Origin: Kineosporia rhizophila
GTDB lineage: Bacteria; Actinomycetota; Actinomycetes; Actinomycetales; Kineosporiaceae
NCBI RefSeq assembly: GCF_021277265.1
Contig: NZ_JAJSOH010000011.1
Span: 62,001-126,000, forward strand
Direction of reading: 5' to 3'
DNA length: 64,000 nucleotides
Positions 26,895 through 35,814 of this stretch are shown here, piece after piece (within the stretch, counting starts at the first letter, position 1; each line of letters opens with the position of its first letter). Below the pieces are notes generated by a model. It ran no database searches and had not been told where the DNA came from. It worked only from the letters and a program-made list of their open reading frames with translations. The translations under genes were made by a program, and so were the position numbers.

Positions 26895-28172
26895 TCAGTC
26901 GCGTCGCTGGCCGAACACGATGTCGTCCCAGGAGGGGACGCTGGCCCGGCGCTGCTTGCGGCTGCTGGCCGCAGGCCGGCGCCCGGCCGGGACCGGGGTC
27001 GGCTCGGGCTCGGCCTTCTCGACGTCGACGACCCGCTCGGGCTCGGCCGCCTTGGCCTCGCTTTCGGCCTGCTCGCGCTCGGCGCGTTCCCGGCGCTCCC
27101 GTTCGGCGCGCTCGCGCTCCCGCTCGGAACGTTCCCGCTCGGCGCGGTCACGGTCGAGCCGGTCCCGGTCCGACCGGTCGGCCCGTTCCGGCTTCTCGGC
27201 GCGGGGCGGCACCGGGGCGTCGGCCGGCTCGAGGTCGTACAGCGACTCCGTGTCGGGCAGCACCAGCACCTCCCCGTCCCGCGCGTCCTGCGGGCGGGAT
27301 CGGGCCGGATGGGCGGCCGGGGGCTCGCCCATCGTGTCGCTGCGGCTGAGCAGGGTGTCGATCGCCTCACGCACCGGATCGGGATGACCGGCGCGCTCCT
27401 CGTCCTCGCTGAGGGCCCGGTTACGCCGGCCACGCCGCTCGCGCAGCGTGTCGAGCAGGTTGACGGCCGCCGGTTCCTCGTACGCCGGACGCGCCTCGAC
27501 CCGCTGTTCCTGGTCGTAGGGGCGGTCGGCGCCGCGCACCGTGGCCAGCCGGCGCATGCTGCCGGTGACCGGCCCGGCCGCCCGCTCGTTCTGCGGCTGG
27601 GGCGGTTCGTCCTCGGTGAGCCAGCGCGCCTCGTCGTTGTGCGCGGTGACGTTGCGCAGACCGGCGTTGTAGAGCCAGCGGGCCTGGCGCAGCGTGGAAC
27701 CGGCGATGAACTCCAGCGCCAGGATCCACAGGCCGTCGTCTCCCCGCCAGGCGTCCCACGAGGTGGTCTCCTGGTCGACCTCACGGGCGGCCAGGCGCTC
27801 GGTGACGGTCTCGTCGAGCGAGAGCGGCTCGGCGCCGCCTCCCCGCCGCACCCGCACCCGGCGGGCCTGCTCGGCCACGTACTCGCGCTCGGCCAGCACC
27901 GGGCCCTCGTACTTGCGCACGTGCTCGAGCGAGAGACCGGCCGCCTCGGCGACCTCCTCGGCGGTCTCGCCGGCCCGGATCCGGGCCTGGATCTGGCGCG
28001 GCCGCAGCCGGCCCTCCGCCTCGATCTGGATCTGGCTCAGCCGGGCCCGGTCGCGCCGGACCGCCGCGCGTAACGCGTCGTCCACCCGCAACCGGAAGCG
28101 CTGGCCGTTCGGGCCCGAGAGCAGCAGGTGCTCCCCGTCCTCGTGGACGCCGACGAGCGAAAGATCTTCCAT
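26895..28172 (-). CDS. sepH: Septation protein SepH (DUF3071)
   Basis: 425 residues. The N-terminal DUF3071 domain (about 1-170) begins MEDLSLVGVHEDGEHLLLSG and holds a helix-turn-helix-like segment (RAGETAEEVAEAAGLSLEHV). A long disordered, charged C-terminal region follows, with a run rich in R, E and D (ERERAERERRERAERE-like) and a conserved tail ending SWDDIVFGQRRD. SepH stimulates FtsZ assembly and helps position or activate division septa in Streptomyces and mycobacteria. The ATG at 28172 is preceded by GGAGGGAG. A longer frame to 28322 runs into the divergent ferrochelatase promoter and is rejected. Confidence 0.92.
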   Translation of the reverse strand: MEDLSLVGVHEDGEHLLLSGPNGQRFRLRVDDALRAAVRRDRARLSQIQIEAEGRLRPRQIQARIRAGETAEEVAEAAGLSLEHVRKYEGPVLAEREYVAEQARRVRVRRGGGAEPLSLDETVTERLAAREVDQETTSWDAWRGDDGLWILALEFIAGSTLRQARWLYNAGLRNVTAHNDEARWLTEDEPPQPQNERAAGPVTGSMRRLATVRGADRPYDQEQRVEARPAYEEPAAVNLLDTLRERRGRRNRALSEDEERAGHPDPVREAIDTLLSRSDTMGEPPAAHPARSRPQDARDGEVLVLPDTESLYDLEPADAPVPPRAEKPERADRSDRDRLDRDRAERERSERERERAERERRERAEREQAESEAKAAEPERVVDVEKAEPEPTPVPAGRRPAASSRKQRRASVPSWDDIVFGQRRD

Positions 28173-28450
28173 GTTCACTCCCTCCGGCAACCGCGACCTG
28201 CGTGAAGACTGTGCCACTTCGTACCGCATCGGCGAAGCACATGGCGGGCGAGTCGGCCCGGCAATCCAGGTCACACCCGTCCACCCAGGTTCACGATGAA
28301 CTCTGGGTACCGATGTAATCACATTGTGTGCCGGAACCGGGGAGCGGGCCCCAGTATGGGCCGCCGGGCGGCTCCGGGACGGCGGACTCGCCGGTGCGGG
28401 ACTTCCGACCCGAACGCGCGGGGACGGAAGTCAGTTGGCAGGATCTACGG

Positions 28451-29584
28451 GTGAGCTCCTTGAAGCCGTACGACGCCGTCCTCCTGCTCTCGTTCGGCGG
28501 GCCCGAGGCCCCCGACGAGGTGATGCCGTTCCTGGAGAACGTGACCAGGGGCCGGGGCATCCCGCGCGAGCGACTCGAAGAGGTCGAGGTGCACTACCAG
28601 CACTTCGGCGGCCGCAGCCCGATCAACGACGAGAACCGGCTGCTGCTGGCGAACCTGCGTGAGCAGCTCGCCGCCGCCGGGGCCGGCGACGTGCCGGTCT
28701 ACTGGGGCAACCGCAACTGGGCCCCCTTCGCCACCGACGCGCTCCGCGAGGCGCACGAGGCCGGCGCCCGCCGGGTCCTGACGGTGGTCACCAGCGCCTA
28801 CCCGAGCTACTCGGGCTGCCGCCAGTACCGCGAGGACCTGGCCGAGGCGCTGATCACGCTGTCCCGCGAGGGCCGCAGCCTGCGCATCGACAAGATCCGG
28901 CACTACTTCGACCAGGACGGGTTCCTGCAGCCGGTCGCCGACTCGATCACCCACGCCCTGGCCACCCTGCCCCGGGGCTCGCGGGTGGTCTTCGTGACGC
29001 ACTCGATCCCCGACGCGATGGACGACGCGGCCGGCCCGGACGGCAACGCCTACACCCGCACCCACCGCGAGGCGTGCGCCGCCGTGGCCGCCCGCGTGCC
29101 CGGTTCGCAGGACTGGGACCTGGTCTACTGCTCGCGCTCCGGCCCGCCCTCGCAGCCCTGGCTGGAGCCGGACATCGGCGACCACCTCACCGAGCTCAAG
29201 GCCCAGGGCGTCCCCGGCGTGGTGGTGGTGCCGATCGGGTTCGTCAGCGACCACATGGAGGTCGTGTTCGACCTGGACACCGAGGCCGAGGAGATCGCCC
29301 GGGGGCTGGACCTGCCGTTCGTGCGGGCCGCCACCTCCGGCCGGGCCCCGGAGTTCGCCGCCACCCTGGCCGCCCTGGTGGTGGAGCGGGCCGCGGCCGA
29401 GCGGGGCGAGAACCCCGAGCGGCCCTCGATGGCCGGGGCCGGGCCCTGGCACGACGTCTGCCCGGCGAACTGCTGCAGCAACCTGCGTAACCCGGACAAG
29501 CCGGCCGCCTGTGGGGTCGACTGGGTGCTGCCGATCGACAAGAACGCCGACCAGGCGGTCGCTCCGGAAAGGGTGAACCAGTGA
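28451..29584 (+). CDS. hemH: Coproporphyrin/protoporphyrin ferrochelatase
   Basis: 377 residues. The start region is LKPYDAVLLLSFGGPEAPDEV, the active-site histidine lies in VFVTHSIPDAM, and VVVVPIGFVSDHMEV precedes the C-terminal lobe. The C-terminal cysteines in CPANCCSN and ACG fit the [2Fe-2S] cluster of actinobacterial enzymes. It inserts iron into coproporphyrin III; with HemG and HemQ in this window the coproporphyrin-dependent route is implied, so CpfC is the better functional name. GTG 28451 follows GGCAGGAT. A longer frame from GTG 28328 would add 41 low-complexity residues and is less likely. The stop overlaps the next gene (GTGA). Confidence 0.93.
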   Translation: MSSLKPYDAVLLLSFGGPEAPDEVMPFLENVTRGRGIPRERLEEVEVHYQHFGGRSPINDENRLLLANLREQLAAAGAGDVPVYWGNRNWAPFATDALREAHEAGARRVLTVVTSAYPSYSGCRQYREDLAEALITLSREGRSLRIDKIRHYFDQDGFLQPVADSITHALATLPRGSRVVFVTHSIPDAMDDAAGPDGNAYTRTHREACAAVAARVPGSQDWDLVYCSRSGPPSQPWLEPDIGDHLTELKAQGVPGVVVVPIGFVSDHMEVVFDLDTEAEEIARGLDLPFVRAATSGRAPEFAATLAALVVERAAAERGENPERPSMAGAGPWHDVCPANCCSNLRNPDKPAACGVDWVLPIDKNADQAVAPERVNQ

Positions 29585-30426
29585 GCACCGAGCAGTTGCG
29601 GGCCCTGGCCGAGGAGGTGGCCCGGGCCGGTGGTGACCTGATCCGGGCCGGCCTGGCCGACGACCCGGGCGCCCGCGAGGTGGAGAGCACCAAGTCCACC
29701 CCGACCGACATCGTCACGGCGATGGACCAGGCCGTGGAGCGGCTGCTGCGCGAGCGTCTGGCCGAGGCCCGGCCGGGCGACGGCCTGCTCGGCGAGGAGG
29801 CCGGCTACAGCCCCGGCGAGTCGGGCCTGACCTGGGTGCTCGACCCGATCGACGGCACCGTCAACTACCGCTACGGGATCGACGCCTACGCGGTCAGCGT
29901 GGCCGTGGTGGAGGGCGACCCGACGGTGGACGGGGCCTGGACGCCGGTGGCGGCCTGCGTGCACAACCCGGCCACCGGTGACACCTGGACGGCCGGGCGC
30001 GGGCTGGGCGCGGAACTGACCCGGGGCGACGGCTCGATCCCGCGAGGGCTGAAGCTGGCCGCCCCGCCGGCCCTCGACCAGGCCCTGGTGGCCACCGGGT
30101 TCGGCTACGCGGCGACCCGGCGCGCCGGACAGGCCCGGGTGCTCACCGGGGTGCTGCCGCAGGTCCGGGACATCCGGCGGATCGGCAGCGCGGCGCTCGA
30201 CCTGTGCGGCGTGGCCACCGGCACGGTGGACGCGTACTACGAGCGGGGGGTGAACGTCTGGGACATCGCCGCGGCGGCCCTCGTGCTCACCGAGGCGGGT
30301 GGTGCGTTGTCCGGTCTCCGGGGCGCTCCGGCCGGTGGTGCGATGGTCGTCGGAGCGGCGTCCCCCCTTCTCGAGGGGCTCTGCGACGTCCTCGGGCAGC
30401 TGGACGCCGACTCCGACCCGACCTGA
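29581..30426 (+). CDS. Inositol monophosphatase family protein
   Basis: 281 residues. Metal-binding motifs are STPTDIVTAMDQ (first Asp site), LGEEAG, and WVLDPIDGTVNYRYG with the double aspartates. The C-terminal motif is VNVWDIAAAALVLTEAGG, the family's second metal-site segment. The product is a magnesium-dependent phosphatase for inositol phosphates or related sugar phosphates, cytoplasmic. The gene overlaps the ferrochelatase stop (GTGA), but their pathways are not obviously linked. SuhB-type or histidinol-phosphatase-type activity cannot be excluded. Confidence 0.9.
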   Translation: MSTEQLRALAEEVARAGGDLIRAGLADDPGAREVESTKSTPTDIVTAMDQAVERLLRERLAEARPGDGLLGEEAGYSPGESGLTWVLDPIDGTVNYRYGIDAYAVSVAVVEGDPTVDGAWTPVAACVHNPATGDTWTAGRGLGAELTRGDGSIPRGLKLAAPPALDQALVATGFGYAATRRAGQARVLTGVLPQVRDIRRIGSAALDLCGVATGTVDAYYERGVNVWDIAAAALVLTEAGGALSGLRGAPAGGAMVVGAASPLLEGLCDVLGQLDADSDPT

Positions 30427-30462
30427 AGCGCCTTCGATCGCTCGGACCAGACGCGGGTGCCC

Positions 30463-30693
30463 CTAGGCCGTTGCCCCGCCGGTGCGGCCCTGGGGGACCT
30501 GCAGGCCGTACGCGTTCAGCGACTCGGCCACTCCCTCCAGGGTGATGCTGTGGTCGGCCGCCACCCGGGCGATCGACTCGATCTGGTCGAGCGAGACGTT
30601 GACGAGGTACTCGTCACCGCTGTCCTGCGCCTCCCGGAGCCAGGTCAGCGCCTCTGCCGCACGGCCCCTGATCTGCGCGACGAACTCGCTCAT
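30463..30693 (-). CDS. Hypothetical protein, 76 residues
   Basis: A short soluble, mostly helical protein. The first half is amphipathic (MSEFVAQIRGRAAEALTWLR) and the rest acidic, with a glycine/threonine tail. The ATG at 30693 has a good GAGGGAG ribosome-binding site. I do not recognise a family. It is convergent with the inositol monophosphatase gene, and a 13-bp perfect hairpin lies 46 bases upstream of its start in the 5' region. Confidence 0.65.
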   Translation of the reverse strand: MSEFVAQIRGRAAEALTWLREAQDSGDEYLVNVSLDQIESIARVAADHSITLEGVAESLNAYGLQVPQGRTGGATA

Positions 30694-31284
30694 TGATTTT
30701 CTCCCTCACTCGCCCCCGAACGATGTCCGCGAGCTCTTCCAGTGCCGGAAGCCATCTCTTCCGGCACTGGCGCGAGTGGGCCTCACGGGTGAGGAACAGC
30801 CGCGTTACGGCCGTGCAACAGCTGTGAGACACACTGCACCGCCCGACACTCTACGGTCGACGCAGCGTTGCCGGACAGGCGACTCGGGTGCCGTCGAGCG
30901 AACACGTGCGGGAACATTTCGTGACGTCCACCCGTTAGGCGCCGTGTCCGAGTACGGAGGGTGAGGTCTGATCCGTTCGGTGACGGGAATTGATGTCGTT
31001 CTCCCGGTGCGGCGGTGTGGCTATCGCGGCTCGACTGGTGCACAATCCCTGCCGCGAGAGCGGGCACAAATCCGGCCCCGGGCGCGTTAGTCCACAGTCC
31101 GGTAGCAACGACCTTGATCCACCAGGGCGCGAGCACCGCATTCGGCCAGAGCACCACCAGTTCGAGCAACGACCAGCAATCCCGTTCTCATGGGGGCAAC
31201 GCGCACCTCACCGGTTCCGCATCGGCGGATCCGGTGGAAGGGCACGTCCCGCGTGAGTTCCACACACCGGAGCGTGACCACACC
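30694..31284. other. 591-bp region before the DUF4193 gene
   Basis: No supported gene. At 30739-30751 and 30758-30770 a perfect 13-bp inverted repeat (CCAGTGCCGGAAG and its complement, 6-base loop) forms a strong hairpin in the 5' region of the 76-residue gene. It has no flanking T-run, so it may be an RNA leader structure rather than a terminator. The rest (30771-31284) is less GC-rich than its surroundings and contains only scrappy frames; it must hold the DUF4193 promoter, but I could not pick one. Confidence 0.5.
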
Positions 31285-31584
31285 ATGGCAACCGACTACG
31301 ACGCGCCGCGCAAGACCGACGACGACCTCAACGAGGACTCGCTCGAAGAGCTGAAGGCCCGCCGGGTGGACAAGTCGGCCGGCTCGGTCGACGAGGACGA
31401 GACCGAGGCGGCCGAGGGCTTCGAGCTGCCCGGGGCCGACCTGTCCAACGAGGAGCTGTCCGTCCGCGTCCTGCCCCGCCAGGCGGACGAGTTCACCTGC
31501 ATGAGCTGCTTCCTGGTGCACCACCGCAGCCAGCTCGCGGGCGAGAAGAACGGCCAGCTGATCTGCAAGGAATGCGCGGCCTGA
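31285..31584 (+). CDS. DUF4193 protein
   Basis: 99 residues. The acidic N-terminal half begins MATDYDAPRKTDDDLNEDSL. The C-terminal zinc-ribbon-like part has CMSCFLVHHRSQLA and ICKECAA, typical of DUF4193. Very well conserved in actinobacteria; function unknown. A GGAG sits 12 bases before the ATG. Longer frames from 31015 are rejected because all family members begin at this methionine. It opens the conserved block with DUF3093, dUTPase, DUF3710 and DUF3159. Confidence 0.92.
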   Translation: MATDYDAPRKTDDDLNEDSLEELKARRVDKSAGSVDEDETEAAEGFELPGADLSNEELSVRVLPRQADEFTCMSCFLVHHRSQLAGEKNGQLICKECAA

Positions 31585-31640
31585 ACCAACGGAACGGCAC
31601 TACCTGAGAGTGTGGGGCGCCAAGGGCTCGCCCAGGAGCG

Positions 31641-32129
31641 TCACGAGCCCAGCGCCCGCACCCAGTCCTGCGGCCGGCGGGTCGAGACGAGCCAGTACGG
31701 CGTCGGGTCCTGCGGGTCGTCCAGGGTGACCCGGATCCCGGTGCGCACCCAGCCGCGCGTGCAGCGGTAGGCCCGGGCGTCCAGCTCGGTGCCCAGCAGG
31801 GCCTTCATCCGGGCCGGGTCCAGGGCCTCGACCTCGGCGACCAGCGAGGCCGGCACCTTCGCCCGCCCGGCCGAGAACACGCCCTTGGCCAGTTCCAGCC
31901 GCGGCGTCCAGAGCACCACCAGGCCGAGCACCACGCCGGCCATCACCACCGCGGTCCCGATCGCGAACGGCACGTTGATCGGGCCCGGGATCAGGCCGAA
32001 GGCCGCCCCGAAGGCGGCGAAGCCGAGCCACACGCCGGGCGTCGGGCTCAGCTTCTCGGTCAGGTTCTTCTTCTTGGCGGTGGTCGCGGGCGTGGCCGAG
32101 GCCGCCGCTTCCTGCTGGTCCGGGCGCAT
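31641..32129 (-). CDS. DUF3093 membrane protein
   Basis: 162 residues. Two hydrophobic segments (about 28-48 and 52-72; [18 protein letters not shown], then [14 protein letters not shown]) are followed by a soluble domain with [19 protein letters not shown] and [18 protein letters not shown] at the end. This matches DUF3093. Function unknown. The gene lies opposite to dut, as it usually does in actinobacteria. GAAACT stands 6 bases upstream of the ATG at 32129 and could be a leaderless -10. Confidence 0.88.
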   Translation of the reverse strand: MRPDQQEAAASATPATTAKKKNLTEKLSPTPGVWLGFAAFGAAFGLIPGPINVPFAIGTAVVMAGVVLGLVVLWTPRLELAKGVFSAGRAKVPASLVAEVEALDPARMKALLGTELDARAYRCTRGWVRTGIRVTLDDPQDPTPYWLVSTRRPQDWVRALGS

Positions 32130-32247
32130 GTTCCCAGTTTCCCACGGGCCCGCCGGGCCGGTGCGTACCACCCGGCCCGCGCCGTACGGAACGCATCCTG
32201 GCCGGGGCGGACCGGCCGGGCTCCGGTGCTGGATAGGCTGTCCGACC

Positions 32248-32784
32248 GTGAGCACGACTTCCGCACCTTCCGGCTGGGAGGACTTCGCCTCCGGCCAGGT
32301 CGAGGTGCTCGTCCAGCGCCTCGACCCCGAGCTGCCCCTGCCCGGCTACGCGCACCCCGGCGACGCCGGGGCCGACCTGGTCACCGCCGTCGACGTGACC
32401 CTGGAGCCGGGGGAGCGGCAGACGGTCCCGACCGGGGTGGCGATCGCCCTGCCGGACGGATATGCCGCCTTCGTGCACCCGCGCTCCGGCCTGGCCGCGC
32501 GTTTCGGGTTGACGGTGGTCAATGCGCCCGGCACGGTCGATGCGGGATATCGCGGTGAGATCCGGGTGACGCTGCTGAACACCGACCGCACCACCCCGGT
32601 GCAGTTGCGGCGCGGCGACCGGATCGCGCAGCTGGTCGTCCAGCCGGTGAGCCGGGCCTCCTTCGTCGAGGCCGGCCGGCTGCCCGGCTCCGTGCGCGGG
32701 GCGGGCGGCTTCGGCTCGACCGGTGGGTTCACCGACGGCAGCACGGGCAGCACGGGCTTGGGAACGCAACGAGGAGAGCACTGA
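32248..32784 (+). CDS. dut: dUTP diphosphatase (dUTPase)
   Basis: 178 residues. All five trimeric dUTPase motifs are visible: PGDAGADL (1), [10 protein letters not shown] (2), [15 protein letters not shown] (3), [10 protein letters not shown] (4) and the glycine-rich [10 protein letters not shown] arm (5). It hydrolyses dUTP to dUMP and keeps uracil out of DNA. The GTG at 32248 lies 8 bases after TAGGCT (leaderless). The stop overlaps the DUF3710 start (TGATG). A short glycine/serine/threonine tail follows motif 5. Confidence 0.96.
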   Translation: MSTTSAPSGWEDFASGQVEVLVQRLDPELPLPGYAHPGDAGADLVTAVDVTLEPGERQTVPTGVAIALPDGYAAFVHPRSGLAARFGLTVVNAPGTVDAGYRGEIRVTLLNTDRTTPVQLRRGDRIAQLVVQPVSRASFVEAGRLPGSVRGAGGFGSTGGFTDGSTGSTGLGTQRGEH

Positions 32785-33563
32785 TGAGCTGGTTCCGCCG
32801 CAACAAGGGGGACGAGGCGTCCCCGGCCGACGAGCCGGAGACCACCTCCGCGTCCTCCGCCGCCGACGACGACCGTGAAGACAACGCCCCGAAGGGCGCA
32901 CCGGCGCCGGGCGACGTCTACGACCGGTCCAACGGCCCCTGGGACGAGGCCGAGGCCGACCCCGAGGTCACCTACATCGACCTCGGCGCGATCCGGCTGC
33001 CGGCCCGTGAGGGCACCATCCAGATGCGCCTGGAGATCGAGGAGCAGACCAACAAGGTCATCGCCGCGACCGTCCAGCTCAACGACTCGGCCGTGCAGCT
33101 GCAGGCGTTCGCCGCCCCGCGCACCTCCGGGATCTGGGACGACATCCGCGCCGAGATCGCCGCCAGCGTGAGCCGCCAGGGCGGCGAGGTCGACGACGTG
33201 CCCGGCGTGTTCGGCCGCGAGCTGCTGGCCAAGGTGCCCGCCCGCACGCCGGACGGCCGCACCGTGCTGCAGCCGGCCCGGTTCTCCGGCGTCGACGGCC
33301 CGCGCTGGTTCCTGCGCGCGGTGTTCCACGGGGCCGCCGCGCTCGACCAGGAGAAGGCACTCGAGCTGGAGAGCCTGGTGCGGGACGTGGTGGTGGTGCG
33401 GGGCACCGATGCGATGGCCCCGCGTGAGCTGCTGCCGCTGAGCCTGCCCGACAACGCCCACCCGGCCGACGGCGAGGGTGAGGGCGAGAGCGCACCGGCC
33501 GAGGAGAAGAAGGACGCGCTGCGCCCGCCGGAGCGCGGCCCGGAGATCACCGAGGTCCGCTGA
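32784..33563 (+). CDS. DUF3710 protein
   Basis: 259 residues. The first 60 residues are acidic and disordered (from [16 protein letters not shown]). The conserved core includes YIDLGAIRLPAREG, VQLNDSAVQLQAFAAPRTSG and GPRWFLRAVFHGAAALD, and a charged tail follows. Function unknown; it accompanies dut in most actinobacteria and is coupled here by a TGATG overlap. The SWFRR N-terminus is a family hallmark. Confidence 0.9.
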   Translation: MSWFRRNKGDEASPADEPETTSASSAADDDREDNAPKGAPAPGDVYDRSNGPWDEAEADPEVTYIDLGAIRLPAREGTIQMRLEIEEQTNKVIAATVQLNDSAVQLQAFAAPRTSGIWDDIRAEIAASVSRQGGEVDDVPGVFGRELLAKVPARTPDGRTVLQPARFSGVDGPRWFLRAVFHGAAALDQEKALELESLVRDVVVVRGTDAMAPRELLPLSLPDNAHPADGEGEGESAPAEEKKDALRPPERGPEITEVR

Positions 33564-33599
33564 CCAGCTCTTCCGCGAGCACGCAGAACAGCACGGAGA

Positions 33600-33630
33600 A
33601 CGGCCCAGGTCGGGTACCGGCCTGGGCCGT
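33600..33630. terminator. Hairpin between DUF3710 and the OB-fold gene
   Basis: A 10-bp stem, ACGGCCCAGG (33600-33609) with its complement at 33621-33630. No T-run follows, so termination strength is uncertain. Confidence 0.5.
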
Positions 33631-33833
33631 CCGGCTGATTGCCCCCAAGTCCGCCCGCTCCGGTTGTGACTCCTCGGCCGATCTGGGTCAAGATGAATGT
33701 GCGGAGCAGGAATAAGAACCGAAACGGCTTGTTGAGCAACAGGTCGTACACCTGCAAAAGAGTGGGCAGGGCCACTCCCCGAACGCCCGGGGACGGCTCA
33801 GGGAGCAGGTTCGGGATGGGTACGCTGAAATCC

Positions 33834-34250
33834 GTGGGTAAGCAGATCACAGACGATCAGGCACCGGCCGCCCCGGCCGAACGCTCCGGCCTGCGCCGGG
33901 CCCTGGCCCGGTTCACCGCCCCTCAGCACGTGGTGCACGCCGACGAGGAGCGCGAGCAGGCGGTCCGCCTCGGCGGCACCCCGATCGCCCAGCTCCGGGC
34001 CCGGCAGCCGGCCATGGTCTGCGGCACGCTGCGCGCCGTCACGCTGCGCCCCCGGGCCGGCGTCCCCGCGCTGGTCGCGGAGCTGTACGACGGCAGCGGC
34101 AGCATCGCGGTGGTCTGGCTGGGCCGCCGGCACATCGGTGGGGTGGAGCCGGGCCGGCGCATCCGCGTCCAGGGTGTGGTGTGCGAGGCGAGCGGCACCG
34201 CCACCATCTTCAACCCGCGCTACGAACTGGTGCCCGGCAGCCCGGGCTAG
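33834..34250 (+). CDS. OB-fold nucleic-acid-binding domain protein
   Basis: 138 residues. The C-terminal two thirds form an OB fold (MVCGTLRAVTLRPRAGVPAL, VAELYDGSGSIAVVWLGRRH, EPGRRIRVQGVVCEASG). This is the small actinobacterial OB-fold protein regularly found between DUF3710 and DUF3159; its nucleic acid ligand is unknown. GTG 33834 is chosen because TACGCT lies 7 bases upstream (leaderless). ATG 33816, six residues longer, with GGGAGCAGG upstream, is a fair alternative. Confidence 0.82.
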   Translation: MGKQITDDQAPAAPAERSGLRRALARFTAPQHVVHADEEREQAVRLGGTPIAQLRARQPAMVCGTLRAVTLRPRAGVPALVAELYDGSGSIAVVWLGRRHIGGVEPGRRIRVQGVVCEASGTATIFNPRYELVPGSPG

Positions 34251-34327
34251 GCTTTGGGGCAGCGGTCCGCCCGGTGCGGGCCGCCCGCCCAGCCGAACCC
34301 AGAGCCGACCGGAGCTGACCAGAGCCG

Positions 34328-35080
34328 ATGACGGAGCAGCAGCACGGGTCCGCCCCCGTCCCGGGGGAGCACTCCCAGCATCCCCACCCGCCCGTCGAAC
34401 ACGCTGCCGAGAACGTCGCCGAGCGGGTCGGCAAGGGCTCGTTCGCCCAGGCCGTGGCGGCCGAGTTCGACCTGAACAAGGCGATCGGCGGCCCCCGCGG
34501 CGTGATCGAGTCGGTACTGCCGTACACCGTCTTCTCGATCGCCTTCGCGATCACCCAGGAACTGCGGCCCTCGGTCTACGCGGCACTGGCCCCGCTGGTC
34601 GTGCTGATTGCGATCCGCCTGGTCCGGCGCGAGCCGCTCACCCAGGCGCTCTCCGGGGTGATCGGGATCGCGATCGGTGCCTGGATCGCGAGCAAGACCG
34701 GCCGGGCCTCGGACATGTTCCTGACCAGCATCGTCAAGAACGGCGGCTCGGCGCTCGGGGCGATGATCTCGATCGCCGTGCGCTGGCCGATCGTCGGCGT
34801 CTTCGTCGGCCCGATCACCGGCGAGATGTTCGAGTGGCGTCACCACCGCCCGCGCTACCAGGCGTTCGTGAAGGCCACCTGGATCTTCGTGGCGCTGTTC
34901 CTGATCCGGGTGGCGGTGCAGGTCCCGCTCAGCATCGCCGACCAGGCCACCCTGCTGGGCCTGCTGAACGGCCTGGTGCTGGGCCTGCCGCTGTTCGCCG
35001 TGGCGCTCTGGCTGATCTGGCGGGTCCTGCGCAAGGTGCCGCCGGTCACCGCCGACCACACCCCGCACAAGGTCTCCTGA
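34328..35080 (+). CDS. DUF3159 membrane protein
   Basis: 250 residues. A hydrophilic N-terminal 60 residues is followed by about six membrane segments (VLPYTVFSIAFAITQEL, SVYAALAPLVVLIAIRLV, LGLLNGLVLGLPLFAVALWL). It belongs to DUF3159, a conserved actinobacterial membrane family of unknown function beside dut and trkA. A hairpin terminator follows and separates it from the convergent TrkA genes. Confidence 0.88.
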   Translation: MTEQQHGSAPVPGEHSQHPHPPVEHAAENVAERVGKGSFAQAVAAEFDLNKAIGGPRGVIESVLPYTVFSIAFAITQELRPSVYAALAPLVVLIAIRLVRREPLTQALSGVIGIAIGAWIASKTGRASDMFLTSIVKNGGSALGAMISIAVRWPIVGVFVGPITGEMFEWRHHRPRYQAFVKATWIFVALFLIRVAVQVPLSIADQATLLGLLNGLVLGLPLFAVALWLIWRVLRKVPPVTADHTPHKVS

Positions 35081-35088
35081 CCAACGAA

Positions 35089-35131
35089 GGTGCCCACCGA
35101 CGTCCTGAATCTGAGGACGCCGGTGGGCACC
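35089..35131. terminator. Bidirectional hairpin terminator
   Basis: An 18-bp stem with one mismatch: GGTGCCCACCGACGTCCT (35089-35106) pairs with AGGACGCCGGTGGGCACC (35114-35131), loop GAATCTG. It is followed by GATGTTTTG on the plus strand. Its arm on the minus strand reads GACGTCGGTGGGCACC, nearly the same as the arms at 9484 and 43071. Confidence 0.88.
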
Positions 35132-35151
35132 GATGTTTTGTACGGGGACTC

Positions 35152-35814
35152 TCAGCCGCGGGGGTTGAGCAGTTCCTGCAACGCGTCCTCGCTGTCCGGC
35201 ACGGTGATGAACATCAGCTCGTCCCCGGCCTCGAGGGCGTCGTCGCGGCTGGGCGGGATCGGCCGCTCACCCCGGATGATCCCGACCAGCACGGTGTCGT
35301 CCGGCCAGGCGATCTCGCCGACCATGGTCCCGGCCAGCGGCGACTCGGCCGGCAGGGTCAGCTCCACCATCGAGGCCTGACCCTGCTGGAAGGTGAAGAT
35401 CCGGACCAGCTCACCGATCGAGACGGCCTCCTCGACCAGGGCCGTCATCAGCCGCGGGGTGGACACCGCCACGTCCACGCCCCAGGCCTCGTCGAACATC
35501 CACTCGTTGGCCGGGGTGTTCACCCGGGCCACGGTGCGGGGCACCCCGTACTCGGTCTTCGACAGCAGCGAGACCACCAGGTTGGCCTTGTCGTCGCCGC
35601 TGGCCGCGACCACCACGTCGCAGTCGGCCAGCCCGGCGTCGGCCAGCGAGCTGATCTCGCAGGCGTCGGCCAGCAGCCACTCGGCCTCCGGCACGCTGGT
35701 CACCCGGATCGCGTTCGGGTCCTTGTCGATCAGCAGCACCCGGTGCCCGTTGGTGAGCAGTTCCCGCGCGATCGAGCGGCCCACGCTGCCCGCGCCGACG
35801 ATGACGATCCGCAT
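35152..35814 (-). CDS. TrkA-type potassium uptake regulator (second of pair)
   Basis: 220 residues. A Rossmann NAD-binding motif opens the protein (MRIVIVGAGSVGRSIARELL), and the TrkA-C domain occupies the last 75 residues. It should gate or regulate a Trk/Ktr potassium channel in response to nucleotides. The upstream gene is also TrkA-like and overlaps by TGATG, matching the CeoB/CeoC pair of actinobacteria. No membrane TrkH/KtrB gene is inside the window. Confidence 0.9.
   Translation of the reverse strand: MRIVIVGAGSVGRSIARELLTNGHRVLLIDKDPNAIRVTSVPEAEWLLADACEISSLADAGLADCDVVVAASGDDKANLVVSLLSKTEYGVPRTVARVNTPANEWMFDEAWGVDVAVSTPRLMTALVEEAVSIGELVRIFTFQQGQASMVELTLPAESPLAGTMVGEIAWPDDTVLVGIIRGERPIPPSRDDALEAGDELMFITVPDSEDALQELLNPRG

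Noticed and set aside
32972..33850. Antisense frame over DUF3710 with a hydrophobic start near 33765
   Set aside because: The hydrophobic stretch comes from the AT-richer patch only; most of the frame is antisense to a well-supported gene and no ribosome-binding site was found.
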